Assembly: GCA_022821845.1 (NCBI GenBank)
Contig: JAJECT010000033.1
Span: 40,803 to 104,802 of the forward strand
Direction: 5' to 3'
Length of the DNA: 64,000 bases
Origin: Rhodothermales bacterium
GTDB lineage: Bacteria; Bacteroidota; Rhodothermia; Rhodothermales; VXPQ01
Shown here: piece by piece, positions 48,545 to 57,829 of the stretch
Layout of the letters: every line of letters starts with the position of its first letter
Numbering within the stretch: position 1 is the first letter of the stretch
Notes under the pieces: model-generated
Database searches by the model: none
What the model saw: only the letters and a program-made list of their open reading frames with translations
Told to the model about the DNA's origin: nothing
Program-made: the position numbers and the translations under genes

Positions 48545-49966
48545 TTACAAAAAAGCAGCCCCAAAGCCAAAGCCGACGCTGTGATCCGGTTTGTCGAGGC
48601 GGCGGGCAAAAAACACGCGCAAAAAACCTGCGATTCCGTTTAGCGAAACGGTTATTTCGTGGTGCATTCTGTCCGGGGACAGATGCAGGTCGGGTCGCGC
48701 GACAAGGGGGGAAGAAGATACCTGGGCGTAGGCGTGGCCTCCGCCGACGATGACGCCATAGCCTCTTTTCGCCAAAGCCCGCAGGCCAAGCAATTCGAAA
48801 GGAATCGTCCGAAAATTATGTTCCCAAAAGAACCCGATATACTGGTCTCCCTCGTAGGGGCGTCCGGTTTGCGTATGCAGCGCGCCGAAGGACCGCGTGC
48901 TTCCTATGCTGCCGAGTATCCTCCCGAAACGATGAATGGGCAAGTCTCCAAAGCGGGTGCCTCCCGTTACGCGAACAGAGAGCGTGTTCGGCAGGGGACG
49001 TCGCGAGAAAAAGGTGTCGAAATTGAGGAAGACGTCGCCGCCAAGGCGTAGATAGGGGTTTTCGACGCCCTTCAGCTTTCCGTATTCGATTTGGAGGTTT
49101 GCGTTGCCCCACGAAAAACGGGGCACTAAAACCATGTCGCTTGCTATATCGAAGAAAAAATACGATCCGGCGAGCGAAACCGAATGCAACCGGTGATCGG
49201 AAACCGGCGGATTCGGGCGGGGGCCGCCCGCCTTGCCCAGCAGATCGTAGGCGGTGATGGCTTCTATCGGACGAGGCATTTCGCGGGACGCGGCAAGCGC
49301 GACGTCGAAACGTTCGCTGAGTGCGTAGCTTCCGAACGCGCGTACGCGCCGGTTGCGAAGATAGTCGGAATAATCCCCGCTTCCCAAAAGACTGAACACG
49401 GTGGACGGGGAGATGGTCAATTGATATCCGTCCTCGCCTCCGAAGCGGTTTTCGATTCCGTCGGAATACGATACGCCGAGCGTCGTGCGCTTCCCGGACC
49501 CCAGGCGGACGCTGGCCCTCGTTCCGTAGCTCCAGGGTTGTTCGAGTTCGCGGCTTGACCGCCCCTGGCTCCATCTTCCGTGGCCCTCGATCTTCAGGCG
49601 CTCCCGTTCTGTTTTCACGGCCAATCCGGGGGCAAACCCTTCCACGCGGTTGAAGCGGAGCCTTGTGTACAGGCCTGGTATGGGCTGGCTTATTCTCCCC
49701 AGGAAGCCGATTCCTGTCTCGTTTTCGTCTCCGTTCGCCCCGGAACCGAAGAGCGTGGCGAATCCGGAGGGCGCAAAGGCCTTGTCGAGCGTCAGCGTAC
49801 TGTCTATGCCTGCGTACGCTGCCTGCTCCGGTTCGTCGAACGGTATGGCGACGCCTGCGCGGTCCAGCAAGGTGTCGGCGGCGATGGCCTCCTGGGCCTG
49901 GGCCTGGGCCGCCGCCGCGCCGAATACCCCCACGAACAAGGCAACCTTAAAAAGTTTACCGCGCAT
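48545..49966 (-). CDS. Truncated DUF5686-like paralog (signal peptide fused to C-terminal barrel)
   Basis: QEAIAADTLLDRAGVAIPFDEPEQAAYAGIDSTLTLDKAF aligns to internal QEAVAADTLLDRPGVAIPLDEPERVAFAGIDSTLTFERAF of the neighbour; C-termini also align (FGFGAAFL / FNVKRFL). Confidence 0.8.
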   Translation of the reverse strand: MRGKLFKVALFVGVFGAAAAQAQAQEAIAADTLLDRAGVAIPFDEPEQAAYAGIDSTLTLDKAFAPSGFATLFGSGANGDENETGIGFLGRISQPIPGLYTRLRFNRVEGFAPGLAVKTERERLKIEGHGRWSQGRSSRELEQPWSYGTRASVRLGSGKRTTLGVSYSDGIENRFGGEDGYQLTISPSTVFSLLGSGDYSDYLRNRRVRAFGSYALSERFDVALAASREMPRPIEAITAYDLLGKAGGPRPNPPVSDHRLHSVSLAGSYFFFDIASDMVLVPRFSWGNANLQIEYGKLKGVENPYLRLGGDVFLNFDTFFSRRPLPNTLSVRVTGGTRFGDLPIHRFGRILGSIGSTRSFGALHTQTGRPYEGDQYIGFFWEHNFRTIPFELLGLRALAKRGYGVIVGGGHAYAQVSSSPLVARPDLHLSPDRMHHEITVSLNGIAGFLRVFFARRLDKPDHSVGFGFGAAFL

Positions 49967-49990
49967 TTTGGCAACCTTAAAAATTTAAGT
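49944..49990. promoter_or_regulatory. Paired ACCTTAA-box motifs at the start of the truncated DUF5686 gene
   Basis: ACCTTAAAAAGTTTACC (49944-49960) and ACCTTAAAAATTTAAGT (49974-49990), 30 bp apart; GGCAACCTTAAAAA direct repeat. Confidence 0.4.
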
Positions 49991-50099
49991 CGGGAAAAGT
50001 AACCCCGCCTGCAAACACCTGTTTATGCAGATATATTTCAGGAGGGAAACGCGCGGCGGATATCCCGCTGCGCGCGACGGCGACAGGCAGCGCGCGGCC

Positions 50100-50501
50100 T
50101 TACGGGCGCCCGCGCTCCGTGGCCATGAGCACCCGAAGGTCCAGCGCCCGCGCCAGGTTCGCCACCAGGGCGAATTGCGCTACGGTGGCCTCTTCGTCGG
50201 CGCGAAGGACGAGGGCGGTGCGGTCCCCTTTCGCTTCGCGGAGGGCCTCGGCGAGTTGCTCGCGCGGCACTGCATTTTGATTCACGTAATACTGGCCGTC
50301 CGCCGTAATGGCCACCGAGACGTAGCGATCGTCCATAGGCGCCGCGGTTTCGGCCTGCGGAAGATTCACCTGAATGCCGAACTGCGGAATGAAATTCGAC
50401 GTGAGAAGAAAGAAGACGAGCAGCAGCAATACGATATCCGTAAGCCCGGCGAGGCTGTACGTCGAAAGCGGCTTGTTCTGGCTGGAAAAGTTGAATTTCA
50501 T
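50100..50501 (-). CDS. ExbD/TolR-family biopolymer transport protein
   Basis: PLSTYSLAGLTDIVLLLLVFFLLTSNFI (TM with conserved Asp), VNLPQAETA. Confidence 0.92.
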   Translation of the reverse strand: MKFNFSSQNKPLSTYSLAGLTDIVLLLLVFFLLTSNFIPQFGIQVNLPQAETAAPMDDRYVSVAITADGQYYVNQNAVPREQLAEALREAKGDRTALVLRADEEATVAQFALVANLARALDLRVLMATERGRP

Positions 50502-50579
50502 GGTCTCGCAGGGATGGGCGGGGTATGGAATGCGGGCGAATCGGGCGGCGGAAGGGGAGGGCGCGAGGGGCCTGGCGGG

Positions 50580-51338
50580 TTACTTGCCGGACGGGGCGGG
50601 TTCCTGCAGCAGGTCGATGAAATCTGTTGCGGAGCGCTCCATGTCGTTCACGAGGCGCCGGATTCTCGACAGGAGAAAATTATAGAAGAAAAAGGCGAGG
50701 ATGCCGACTACCAGCCCTGCCGCCGTGGTGAGCAACGCCTCCCAGATGCCGCCTGCAAGCACGCTTGGATTTACGTTGCCCTCCAGCGCCTGAATTTCCT
50801 GAAATGCCTGAATCATGCCAGTCACCGTGCCGAGAAAGCCAAGCATCGGCGCGATGCCCGCAATGCTGGCGAGCAATTCGGTGCGCTTCTCGAGTTCGAA
50901 GGCTTCGTGTTTGCCTTGCGCCTGCACCGCGTCCTGAATTTCGGAAATAGGCCGCCCCAGCCGTTCCAGCCCGTGCCGCAGAATGCGCGCGACGGGGTTG
51001 TCGCTGGATTCGCAATATCCCATGGCGCCCTGCGCGTCGCCCGCCTGTACGTAGTCGCGTACGCGGCGGGTCAGCGCTTCCGGGTCGGCGTTCGCCTTGC
51101 GGATCGTAACGAGCCGCTCGACGAACAGGTAGATGGCGACGAAGGACAGGAGGAAAATGGGAATCATAATCCATCCGCCCAGCATGAGCGTGTCCAGCAA
51201 ACTGGTTTGTTCGCTGGCGGCTTGCATCATATTCGCCGAGGTGTCGGCGGGCAGGGTAACGGGGGGGGATTGCAACAACATGGAAGGGAGCATGGCGTAC
51301 GGCAAAGGGATTCGATGGAGGATGGCGGCCTGCGCCAT
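50580..51338 (-). CDS. MotA/TolQ/ExbB proton channel family protein
   Basis: GGWIMIPIFLLSFVAIYLFVERLVTI, LASIAGIAPMLGFLGTVTGMIQAFQEI, LAGGIWEALLTTAAGLVVGILAFFFYNFL. Start Met uncertain (51338 or 51293). Confidence 0.92.
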   Translation of the reverse strand: MAQAAILHRIPLPYAMLPSMLLQSPPVTLPADTSANMMQAASEQTSLLDTLMLGGWIMIPIFLLSFVAIYLFVERLVTIRKANADPEALTRRVRDYVQAGDAQGAMGYCESSDNPVARILRHGLERLGRPISEIQDAVQAQGKHEAFELEKRTELLASIAGIAPMLGFLGTVTGMIQAFQEIQALEGNVNPSVLAGGIWEALLTTAAGLVVGILAFFFYNFLLSRIRRLVNDMERSATDFIDLLQEPAPSGK

Positions 51339-51381
51339 CGGGTTAAAGATAGAACTTTGCGGGGTTAAGGATACGGTGATG

Positions 51382-51400
51382 AAGGATACTTTGATTAAGG
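51382..51400. repeat. Degenerate MITE end between SPOR gene and exbB-like gene
   Basis: AAGGATACTTTGATTAAGG resembles TIR AAGGATACTCTGATTAAA; preceded by a further TTAAGGATAC at 51365. Confidence 0.55.
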
Positions 51401-51458
51401 CCGCGAAGGGCGGTGGCTTGCAGGGGCGCGTCGGCAAGAAACGAGGACAAGGCGGGCG

Positions 51459-52385
51459 TCAAATACGCAGGACCCAGGCGCCCTGGGGCAATTCGTTTCC
51501 CATCAGGGCGTCGCGTACGCGGGCGGCCTCTTCAAGCAGGGCGAATTGCCCGACGCCTACGCGGTACAGGATGACGCCGTCCTGCGCATGGGGGAGGACG
51601 GCCGTACGGAAACCCTGTTTGCGCCACCCTTCGGCCCAGCCTTGGGCGCGTTGCTCGTTCGTTTCGGAAGCCACGACGATCGTGTAGCCGCCCAGCGCGC
51701 GGTCTATCGGTTCGGCGCCCCTGAGCGGCGCGTCTGCGTAGGGATGGGCGGCAAGCGGGTCGGCTGTCTCGGCTGCGTCGGCAAGGGTATCGACGGCGAT
51801 ACGTTCATTGGCTGCGCTGGCGGGTTGATCGGTTTCGACGGGGGACAAGGCGGTGGACGGCGGCGCCGCGCCTTGCAGGGAGGAGGCGGGCGCTTCCTGC
51901 GGGGCGGGCGCAGATGTTTCCGAGGGGAAAAAGCGTTCCGACTCTGCGCCGGGGCTTCTTGTACGGTCTGCCAGCAGGAGCCAGGCGCCCGCCGCGACAA
52001 TCGCCAGCACGATTCCGAGGATCCAGCCCGCCCGGGCGCGGCTGCGCGCGCGGGTTTGGCGGCGGGCGGAAGGCAAGCCGCCGCGCGCCGGACCGGGACG
52101 CTCGCCTTGCGGGATTTCGTCCGTTTTCCGGCGGATCGGGGCGGGGTCTGCGAGCGGTATGGCGGTCAGTCCGGCGAACGGCGCGTTGACGATTTCCGCC
52201 AGGCCCGCGTCGGGTTCGAAAACCAGCTCTGCGCCGCGCGCTTCGAAAGCCCCGATATGCCGAAGCTGCGCCGTCTCGCCTTGCGCCGTTTTGCGGCGAA
52301 TATCCCGTACGATCTCTTCCATCAACGCGGCTGCCGTTTCGGGCGAACACCGCAGGCGTTGCGCGATTTCGTGGCCAAGGTTCAT
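51459..52385 (-). CDS. HU-like N-terminal domain + TM + SPOR domain protein
   Basis: MNLGHEIAQRLRCSPETAAALMEEIVRDIRRKTAQGETAQLRHIGAFEARGAELVFEPD; TM WILGIVLAIVAAGAWLLLA; C-terminal GYTIVVASETNEQRAQGWAEGWRKQGF..YRVGVGQF. Confidence 0.8.
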   Translation of the reverse strand: MNLGHEIAQRLRCSPETAAALMEEIVRDIRRKTAQGETAQLRHIGAFEARGAELVFEPDAGLAEIVNAPFAGLTAIPLADPAPIRRKTDEIPQGERPGPARGGLPSARRQTRARSRARAGWILGIVLAIVAAGAWLLLADRTRSPGAESERFFPSETSAPAPQEAPASSLQGAAPPSTALSPVETDQPASAANERIAVDTLADAAETADPLAAHPYADAPLRGAEPIDRALGGYTIVVASETNEQRAQGWAEGWRKQGFRTAVLPHAQDGVILYRVGVGQFALLEEAARVRDALMGNELPQGAWVLRI

Positions 52386-52591
52386 TACGTGCGCGGCGTA
52401 AAACGTATTTCGTTCCGGGGGGGGATAAATTCCGCGCCGCCTTCCTTTGCGGGCCGCCGCAAGGCAGGGCGGCGTTCGATGCAGAAGACGCCGAGGCCGG
52501 GCACCTGCACGGTTTGCCGCGTCGCGAGCGCTTCCCGGACGATTTCCGCAAGCGCCTGTTCCACCTGTTCCTGAAGCGGTTTTCGGGACAT
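52385..52591 (-). CDS. Small HU/IHF-like DNA-binding protein
   Basis: MSRKPLQEQVEQALAEIVREALATRQTVQVPGLGVFCIERRPALRRPAKEGGAEFIPPRNEIRFTPRT; stop overlaps next start (TAATG). Confidence 0.65.
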   Translation of the reverse strand: MSRKPLQEQVEQALAEIVREALATRQTVQVPGLGVFCIERRPALRRPAKEGGAEFIPPRNEIRFTPRT

Positions 52592-52617
52592 GTTCGGCGT
52601 ATCCTTTACCATTTCCT

Positions 52618-54444
52618 TTACCATTGCGTGCGGGCGCCAAGGGTTATGCCGAACGGGGTCCGTTCGTAATGCTCCCAGCGCGCCGCGCTCCCGGCCAGGA
52701 TGTTGTCGAGGCGCAGCAATACCCCGATGCGGCGCGTAACCGGGTACAAGACGCTCAGGTCTACGTCGAAATAGCCGTCCAGCGATTCGGCGCTGTCCAT
52801 GGCGGGGTCCCGCGCGCTTTCGTAGTCCAGCGTGGTTTGCAGGAAGCCGTTTCCATCCCGGAAAAACCAGGAAAGGCCGCCGCGTGCGGTAACCGAACCG
52901 AAATAGGGGATGTCCGCGTCGGTTTCTTTCAATTTCCCGTCGCGGAACCGGAATCCTGCGACCAGGCTCCATTTCGCCGGAAGATGGAAGGACAGGTCTG
53001 CGCCGCCGTAGGCAATGGTGGCGGCGGCGTAGCGGGCGGCGATCATGCCCTGTGCGTATCCGTGGGCCTCGCCGATGCCCGCCGCCTCGAAATAGCGATA
53101 GTTGGGCGCATGGGCGTAGCCTCCGTATACGTCGAGCCCGACGGTTCTTACCTGTACGATGCTGCCCATGCGCAGGTCCAGGGTGTACACGTCTGGCTGT
53201 ACCCTCGGACGGTCCGCGAGAAATGGATTTTCCCGGTGCATGGACCGGGTGGAGCGGCGTTCTGCGCGGGCGTCGTTGCGGGCGTAGACGCGCACGGCGG
53301 GCAGCGCCTGAAAGTCCAGGCGGATGGCGGGCGCAATCCACGAGGAGGCGGCCGAATCGCGCTCGGCGAACGTCATAAAGCGCAGGCCGCCGTCTATTCG
53401 AAGCGCGGGCGCCGGACGCATATGCGCCCGGGCGGCGATATTCAGCATCGATACGCCGCCGGGTTCCTCTTCGCCGAAACCGAGCTGGAGCAATTCCGCC
53501 GACCCCGAAAAGTCGCTGCGACTCGTTAGGGGAAGCATGAGGTTGCTTTCCAGCGCGAAGGCCGATTCGTTGCGCCGGAAGACATTGTCGTCGAGTTCCA
53601 TGCCTTCGGGGAGCGCGTCCGTTTCCCGGGTTTGCACGCTGTACCGCGCACGGGCTTCGAAGCGCGCCCGCCCGGTATCGTTCGTATTGACCCAGACGCC
53701 GCCGCCGCCGCCCTGGCTTCGCCGCATGGGCGCCGTTTGCAAATTGGCGAGCGGTTGCCCGCCGGCGCTATCGTATCGCATGCCGGGGACGGCGCCGTAC
53801 ATGCGCCGCGTCGTCGCGAGGCCTTCGAGGTCGAGGCCAAACGAAACCGGCTCCGTCCGTTGCTCCAGGCCGACCTGCGCCTCGAACGCATTGAACGACG
53901 CCGACAGGTCGTCCGGCATGTTTTCGGGGGCATGTCCTTCGCTGCCTGCGTAATCAAGGCGGGCCCGGAACGCGCCGCGCCGGGCAAGCGGCCCTTCGGC
54001 GCGCAGCCGCGCCAGCCTGCCCAGATAGCGCCCGGCGGCGGCTTCCGCCATGCCCCGGCCCAGCGCCCCGCCGGTCAGCGTTGCCGTCGGGGCAGGTTCG
54101 AGCGTGGCCAGCGGGCTTTCCGGCAAGTCGGCGCTTTGCTGCTTGTAGGTCTCTGCGTAGGGTCTTCGCTCCGCCGGAACGGAAGCGACCCGCGGCGGCG
54201 GATTGAACCCGATCAGGGGCTGCCTTTGCAGCGACGGCAACGAAATATCCAGCCCTGCCCGGATTTCCACGACTTGCGGGGTAATGTCGGGAAGGGCGGG
54301 GGCGGCTTCTTCCGTCTCCTGGGCCTGCGCGGGCGCGGCGAGGCCAGCGCATAGCGCGAGGGCCAGTGTCGCAATGGCGCGTTTGCCGCAGGAGCAGCCC
54401 CGACGGCGGGCGAAAAACAGTCTGTAGCAACAGGTGCGGCGCAT
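52618..54444 (-). CDS. Outer-membrane beta-barrel protein
   Basis: Signal peptide ending AAPAQAQ; alternating amphipathic strands to C-terminal LGARTQW. Confidence 0.7.
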   Translation of the reverse strand: MRRTCCYRLFFARRRGCSCGKRAIATLALALCAGLAAPAQAQETEEAAPALPDITPQVVEIRAGLDISLPSLQRQPLIGFNPPPRVASVPAERRPYAETYKQQSADLPESPLATLEPAPTATLTGGALGRGMAEAAAGRYLGRLARLRAEGPLARRGAFRARLDYAGSEGHAPENMPDDLSASFNAFEAQVGLEQRTEPVSFGLDLEGLATTRRMYGAVPGMRYDSAGGQPLANLQTAPMRRSQGGGGGVWVNTNDTGRARFEARARYSVQTRETDALPEGMELDDNVFRRNESAFALESNLMLPLTSRSDFSGSAELLQLGFGEEEPGGVSMLNIAARAHMRPAPALRIDGGLRFMTFAERDSAASSWIAPAIRLDFQALPAVRVYARNDARAERRSTRSMHRENPFLADRPRVQPDVYTLDLRMGSIVQVRTVGLDVYGGYAHAPNYRYFEAAGIGEAHGYAQGMIAARYAAATIAYGGADLSFHLPAKWSLVAGFRFRDGKLKETDADIPYFGSVTARGGLSWFFRDGNGFLQTTLDYESARDPAMDSAESLDGYFDVDLSVLYPVTRRIGVLLRLDNILAGSAARWEHYERTPFGITLGARTQW

Positions 54445-54461
54445 AAAGGATATCCTTACAA

Positions 54462-57400
54462 TCAGAGCGATTCTTTCTCCCGTTCGGCCATGGCTGCGAA
54501 CGGCGTTTCTCCAAATTCGCCGATCACAAGATCGTATAGCGTGGCGGCCTCCCCGGCGTCGCCAAGGGCCTGAAAGGCGCGGGCCTGTTCGAGGTATCCC
54601 CGGGCGATCCAGTCGCTGAATCCCGGAAACAGCACGGGGAGGCGGCCCAGTTCTTCAAGGGCCTCTTCGGCCTGCCCGGTTTCCCGGAACAGTACGCCCA
54701 GGCGGTACAGGGCTTCCGCGCCCGCCTCGTCCCGACTGCTGCGCGCCACATGCCGGTACAGCGGCTCGGCTTCCTCATGCCGCCCGGCTTCCTGATATAC
54801 GCGGGCAAGGCCCAGGTAGGCCGGATGCGTTTCCGCAGCGTCCGGCGCCGCATCGATGGCGTCCCGGAGCAGCGCTTCCGCTTCCGCCGTTCGGCTGAGC
54901 CGCAAGAGGGCCATGCCCTGGCCGTACCGGGCTTCTGCGACGCGGCGCGGCGTATCCTCGCTGTCGGATTCGAGCAGTTGGAACATGTCGAGCGCCTGTG
55001 CGGGGCGTTCCGATTCCAGATACAGGCTTCCCAGCCGCCCGGCGGCGTCCGGGAAGCGTTCGCTGCCGGCGTAGTCCTCGATAATTCGCTCGAAATGGGA
55101 AATGGCTTCCCCGGCTTCGCCCTGTCCTTCCAGAATCGTTCCAAGGTAGTAATGGGCTTCCGAGCGCAGATATTCGTTCTGGCCTTGCGCAACGAAGTCG
55201 AGTAGCCCGGCCAGCGCTTCGTCCGTTCGCCCGCTTTGCAAGTCGATTTCGGCGCGGCGGAACCGGAGTTCGTCCAGAATCGGGGAATCCGGATGCTGTT
55301 CGGCGAATTCGTCGAAGAACGCGCCGGCCGCTTCGGCGTCCCCCGTCGAAAGCAAGGCGATCTGGATGCCCGCCGCCGCGTCGGATACGTAGGCGCTGCC
55401 CGCGTAGTCTTCGAGCACGACCCGGTAGGCGGCCACGGCTTCGTCCGTGCGCCCGGCGTTGAACAGGGCGTCCCCGACGCCGTATTGCGCTTTCGCCGCC
55501 AGCGGATCCCGGGGCCAGGTTCGGAGAAGCGCGGCGTATTCCTCGACCGCCTGGTCGTAATCCTGATTTCTGAAGAAAATGCGCCCTATGCTGTAGCGAG
55601 CCTCCTGCGCCCATTCGCTGCCCGGGTGGAATTCCAGCAATTCCCGGAACGCGCTGACGGCCTCGTAGGCTTCGCCCGCATGGTCGAATGCTTGCGCAAT
55701 CTGGTATTGCGCGTAGTCGCCGCCCTGGTCGCCTACGAGGCGGTACGTTCGAATGGCGTTCGCGTACTGCTTCAGGGCATAGTAACTATCCGCAAGGCGC
55801 AAGAGGGCGTCGTTGCGATAGGACACAAAGCCTTCGTCGTCGGCGGCGCGGCGCCGATCCAGAAAGGCCTGGAAGGCGTCTGCGGCGTCCGCGTACCGGC
55901 TTCGGCGGAAATGCGTCCAGCCGAGCGCATACCAGGCCGCCGTCTGGTGTTTCCCGTCCGGCGCTTCCTCGATGTATTGCAGGAAGAGTGCTTCTGCCCG
56001 GTCGAGATTATCCAGCTGGTAGACGCTTTCGGCGGCCCAGAACAAGGCTTCCTGTCCGCGATCCGAGCGCGGCGAGCGGTCGTGAATCTCCAGGAATCCG
56101 AGCATGGCTTCCCGATACGATGCGTTCCGGTACGACAGCCAGGCGCGCTGAAAGCGGACTTCTTCCCGCAGGCGTTCGGACGCGGCCCCGGCGTCGACGG
56201 CCTGGTCGAAATGCTGGAAGGCTTCCTCGAAATTGCCCAGCGCAATGGCCGTGTTGGCCCGGTAGTACGCCGCTTCGCCCGCCAGGTCGTGCGCCGGCCA
56301 GGTCTCCCGCATCAGGCCGAAAACCCGCCAGGCGTCCTCCCATCGGTGTTGCCGGTAATACAGGACGGCCAGCTCGAAACGGGCGTGGGCCGCCAGTTCG
56401 TGCGCCGGCCAGTTCGCCAAAAAGTTTTCAAGCAGCGCAATGGCTGTTTGGGGTTCCAGCGCCAGGTCCTGATTGATGGCTTCGTAGTAGGTGGCGCGGG
56501 CGGCGAGGTCGTCGCCTTGCCCTTCCCGGACTTCCGCGAATCGTTCGGCGGCCCACTGATGCACTCCCTCGAAATAATAATTCCAGCCCAATCCGTAGAT
56601 GGCCCGCCGCCGGTACGCGCTGTCGGGATAGCGTTCGAGGAAACGCCGGTACTGCACGATGGCCTGCTCGCTTTCGCGCAACTGATTGAGGGATTCCGCT
56701 TGCAGGAAAAGCGCCCGTTCCCGTCCCGCCTCGTCCAGCCCCCCGACGCGCTGTTCGATTTCGTCCAGCGCCCGGTCGTAATCGTCCAGTTCATAGTACA
56801 CTTCGGCCAGCGCCAGCCCGATATTGCGCGCATGGGGCGATTCCGGGTAGCGCGCGCCGAGCAGTTCGAGCGCTTCGGCGGCCTCGTCGTACCGCTTTAG
56901 CCCGATCAGCGCGTACCCGCTTGCATACAGGGCGACGGGGGCGTACTCGGCGTTTCGGTAGGTTTCGGCGGCCTGCCGGAAATATCCAAGGGCTTCCTCG
57001 GGTCGCCCCAGACGCTGCGCCGACGCGCCCATGCGGTACAGGGTTCTTGTCGCAATATCCGCTTCGGGATTGTCTGCAAGCAGGTTCGAAAATACGCGCA
57101 GCGCCTCCTCGTACTCCTCGTTCAGATAGAAAAAATTGCCTAGCGCGAGGCGGGATTTCGCCGCCAGCGGGTGTCCGGGTCGCTCGGTTTCCAGCTGTTC
57201 GAAGCGAGCGATGGCCTCCTTGCGCAATCCAAGAGCAAGATGCGCTTCGGCTTCGTAGTACAGCGCGTCGATGGCGTGGAGATGGTCGGGGCGATCCCGC
57301 CGGAAGTCGGCGAAGGCTGCGATGGCTTCGCGGTACAGATGCGCGGCGTACAGATCCCGCGCGGCGACGAAAGCGCGCGCCGCCCGATCCGGGGCCGATC

Positions 57401-57488
57401 CGGGGATATCCTGCGCGGTCGCCTCCCCCGCAGGCGAGATACATGGAAAAACAAGCGCCGCGACGAGAAGCGTCAGGAAATACCGCAT
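54462..57488 (-). CDS. Large periplasmic TPR-repeat protein
   Basis: Signal peptide MRYFLTLLVAALVFPCISPAGEATA; many TPR-like repeats (e.g. ARFEQLETERPGHPLAAKSRLALGNFFYLNEEYEEAL). Confidence 0.9.
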   Translation of the reverse strand: MRYFLTLLVAALVFPCISPAGEATAQDIPGSAPDRAARAFVAARDLYAAHLYREAIAAFADFRRDRPDHLHAIDALYYEAEAHLALGLRKEAIARFEQLETERPGHPLAAKSRLALGNFFYLNEEYEEALRVFSNLLADNPEADIATRTLYRMGASAQRLGRPEEALGYFRQAAETYRNAEYAPVALYASGYALIGLKRYDEAAEALELLGARYPESPHARNIGLALAEVYYELDDYDRALDEIEQRVGGLDEAGRERALFLQAESLNQLRESEQAIVQYRRFLERYPDSAYRRRAIYGLGWNYYFEGVHQWAAERFAEVREGQGDDLAARATYYEAINQDLALEPQTAIALLENFLANWPAHELAAHARFELAVLYYRQHRWEDAWRVFGLMRETWPAHDLAGEAAYYRANTAIALGNFEEAFQHFDQAVDAGAASERLREEVRFQRAWLSYRNASYREAMLGFLEIHDRSPRSDRGQEALFWAAESVYQLDNLDRAEALFLQYIEEAPDGKHQTAAWYALGWTHFRRSRYADAADAFQAFLDRRRAADDEGFVSYRNDALLRLADSYYALKQYANAIRTYRLVGDQGGDYAQYQIAQAFDHAGEAYEAVSAFRELLEFHPGSEWAQEARYSIGRIFFRNQDYDQAVEEYAALLRTWPRDPLAAKAQYGVGDALFNAGRTDEAVAAYRVVLEDYAGSAYVSDAAAGIQIALLSTGDAEAAGAFFDEFAEQHPDSPILDELRFRRAEIDLQSGRTDEALAGLLDFVAQGQNEYLRSEAHYYLGTILEGQGEAGEAISHFERIIEDYAGSERFPDAAGRLGSLYLESERPAQALDMFQLLESDSEDTPRRVAEARYGQGMALLRLSRTAEAEALLRDAIDAAPDAAETHPAYLGLARVYQEAGRHEEAEPLYRHVARSSRDEAGAEALYRLGVLFRETGQAEEALEELGRLPVLFPGFSDWIARGYLEQARAFQALGDAGEAATLYDLVIGEFGETPFAAMAEREKESL

Positions 57489-57829
57489 ACGGCGGGCGCG
57501 ATGCGATGATTTGTAATGCCTGGTGTATCCTGGCGCCATATCGCCAATGGGTCGCTAATGTACTCGCGCGAAGGGAATCCGCGTCAGGATCGGAAAAAAC
57601 GCAAAAAACGTTGCCAACCGTACCCCGCAACCGGCGAATATGTTGCAGGAGAATCCCGCTTTTTGGAGAATATCCGCCCGCCTGTGGAAAAAAAACGCTT
57701 TTGGCGCGTGTAACGCCGTCGGGAACGCGCGATCCCGGATAACGCATGGGAATACGTCCCCTGCGTATCGCGCCATGTGTTGTTCCATGCCTTCGCCCCT
57801 GTACCGATCCCATAATCCCGCCTTGCGCC

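Noticed and set aside
48545-49966. Short DUF5686 gene as a pseudogene fragment
   Set aside because: It has an intact start, signal peptide and uninterrupted frame to a conserved C-terminus, so it is treated as a functional truncated paralog.
55236-56900. 554-aa plus-strand ORF opposite the TPR gene
   Set aside because: Antisense shadow of TPR repeats; the repeated pattern derives from the TPR codons.
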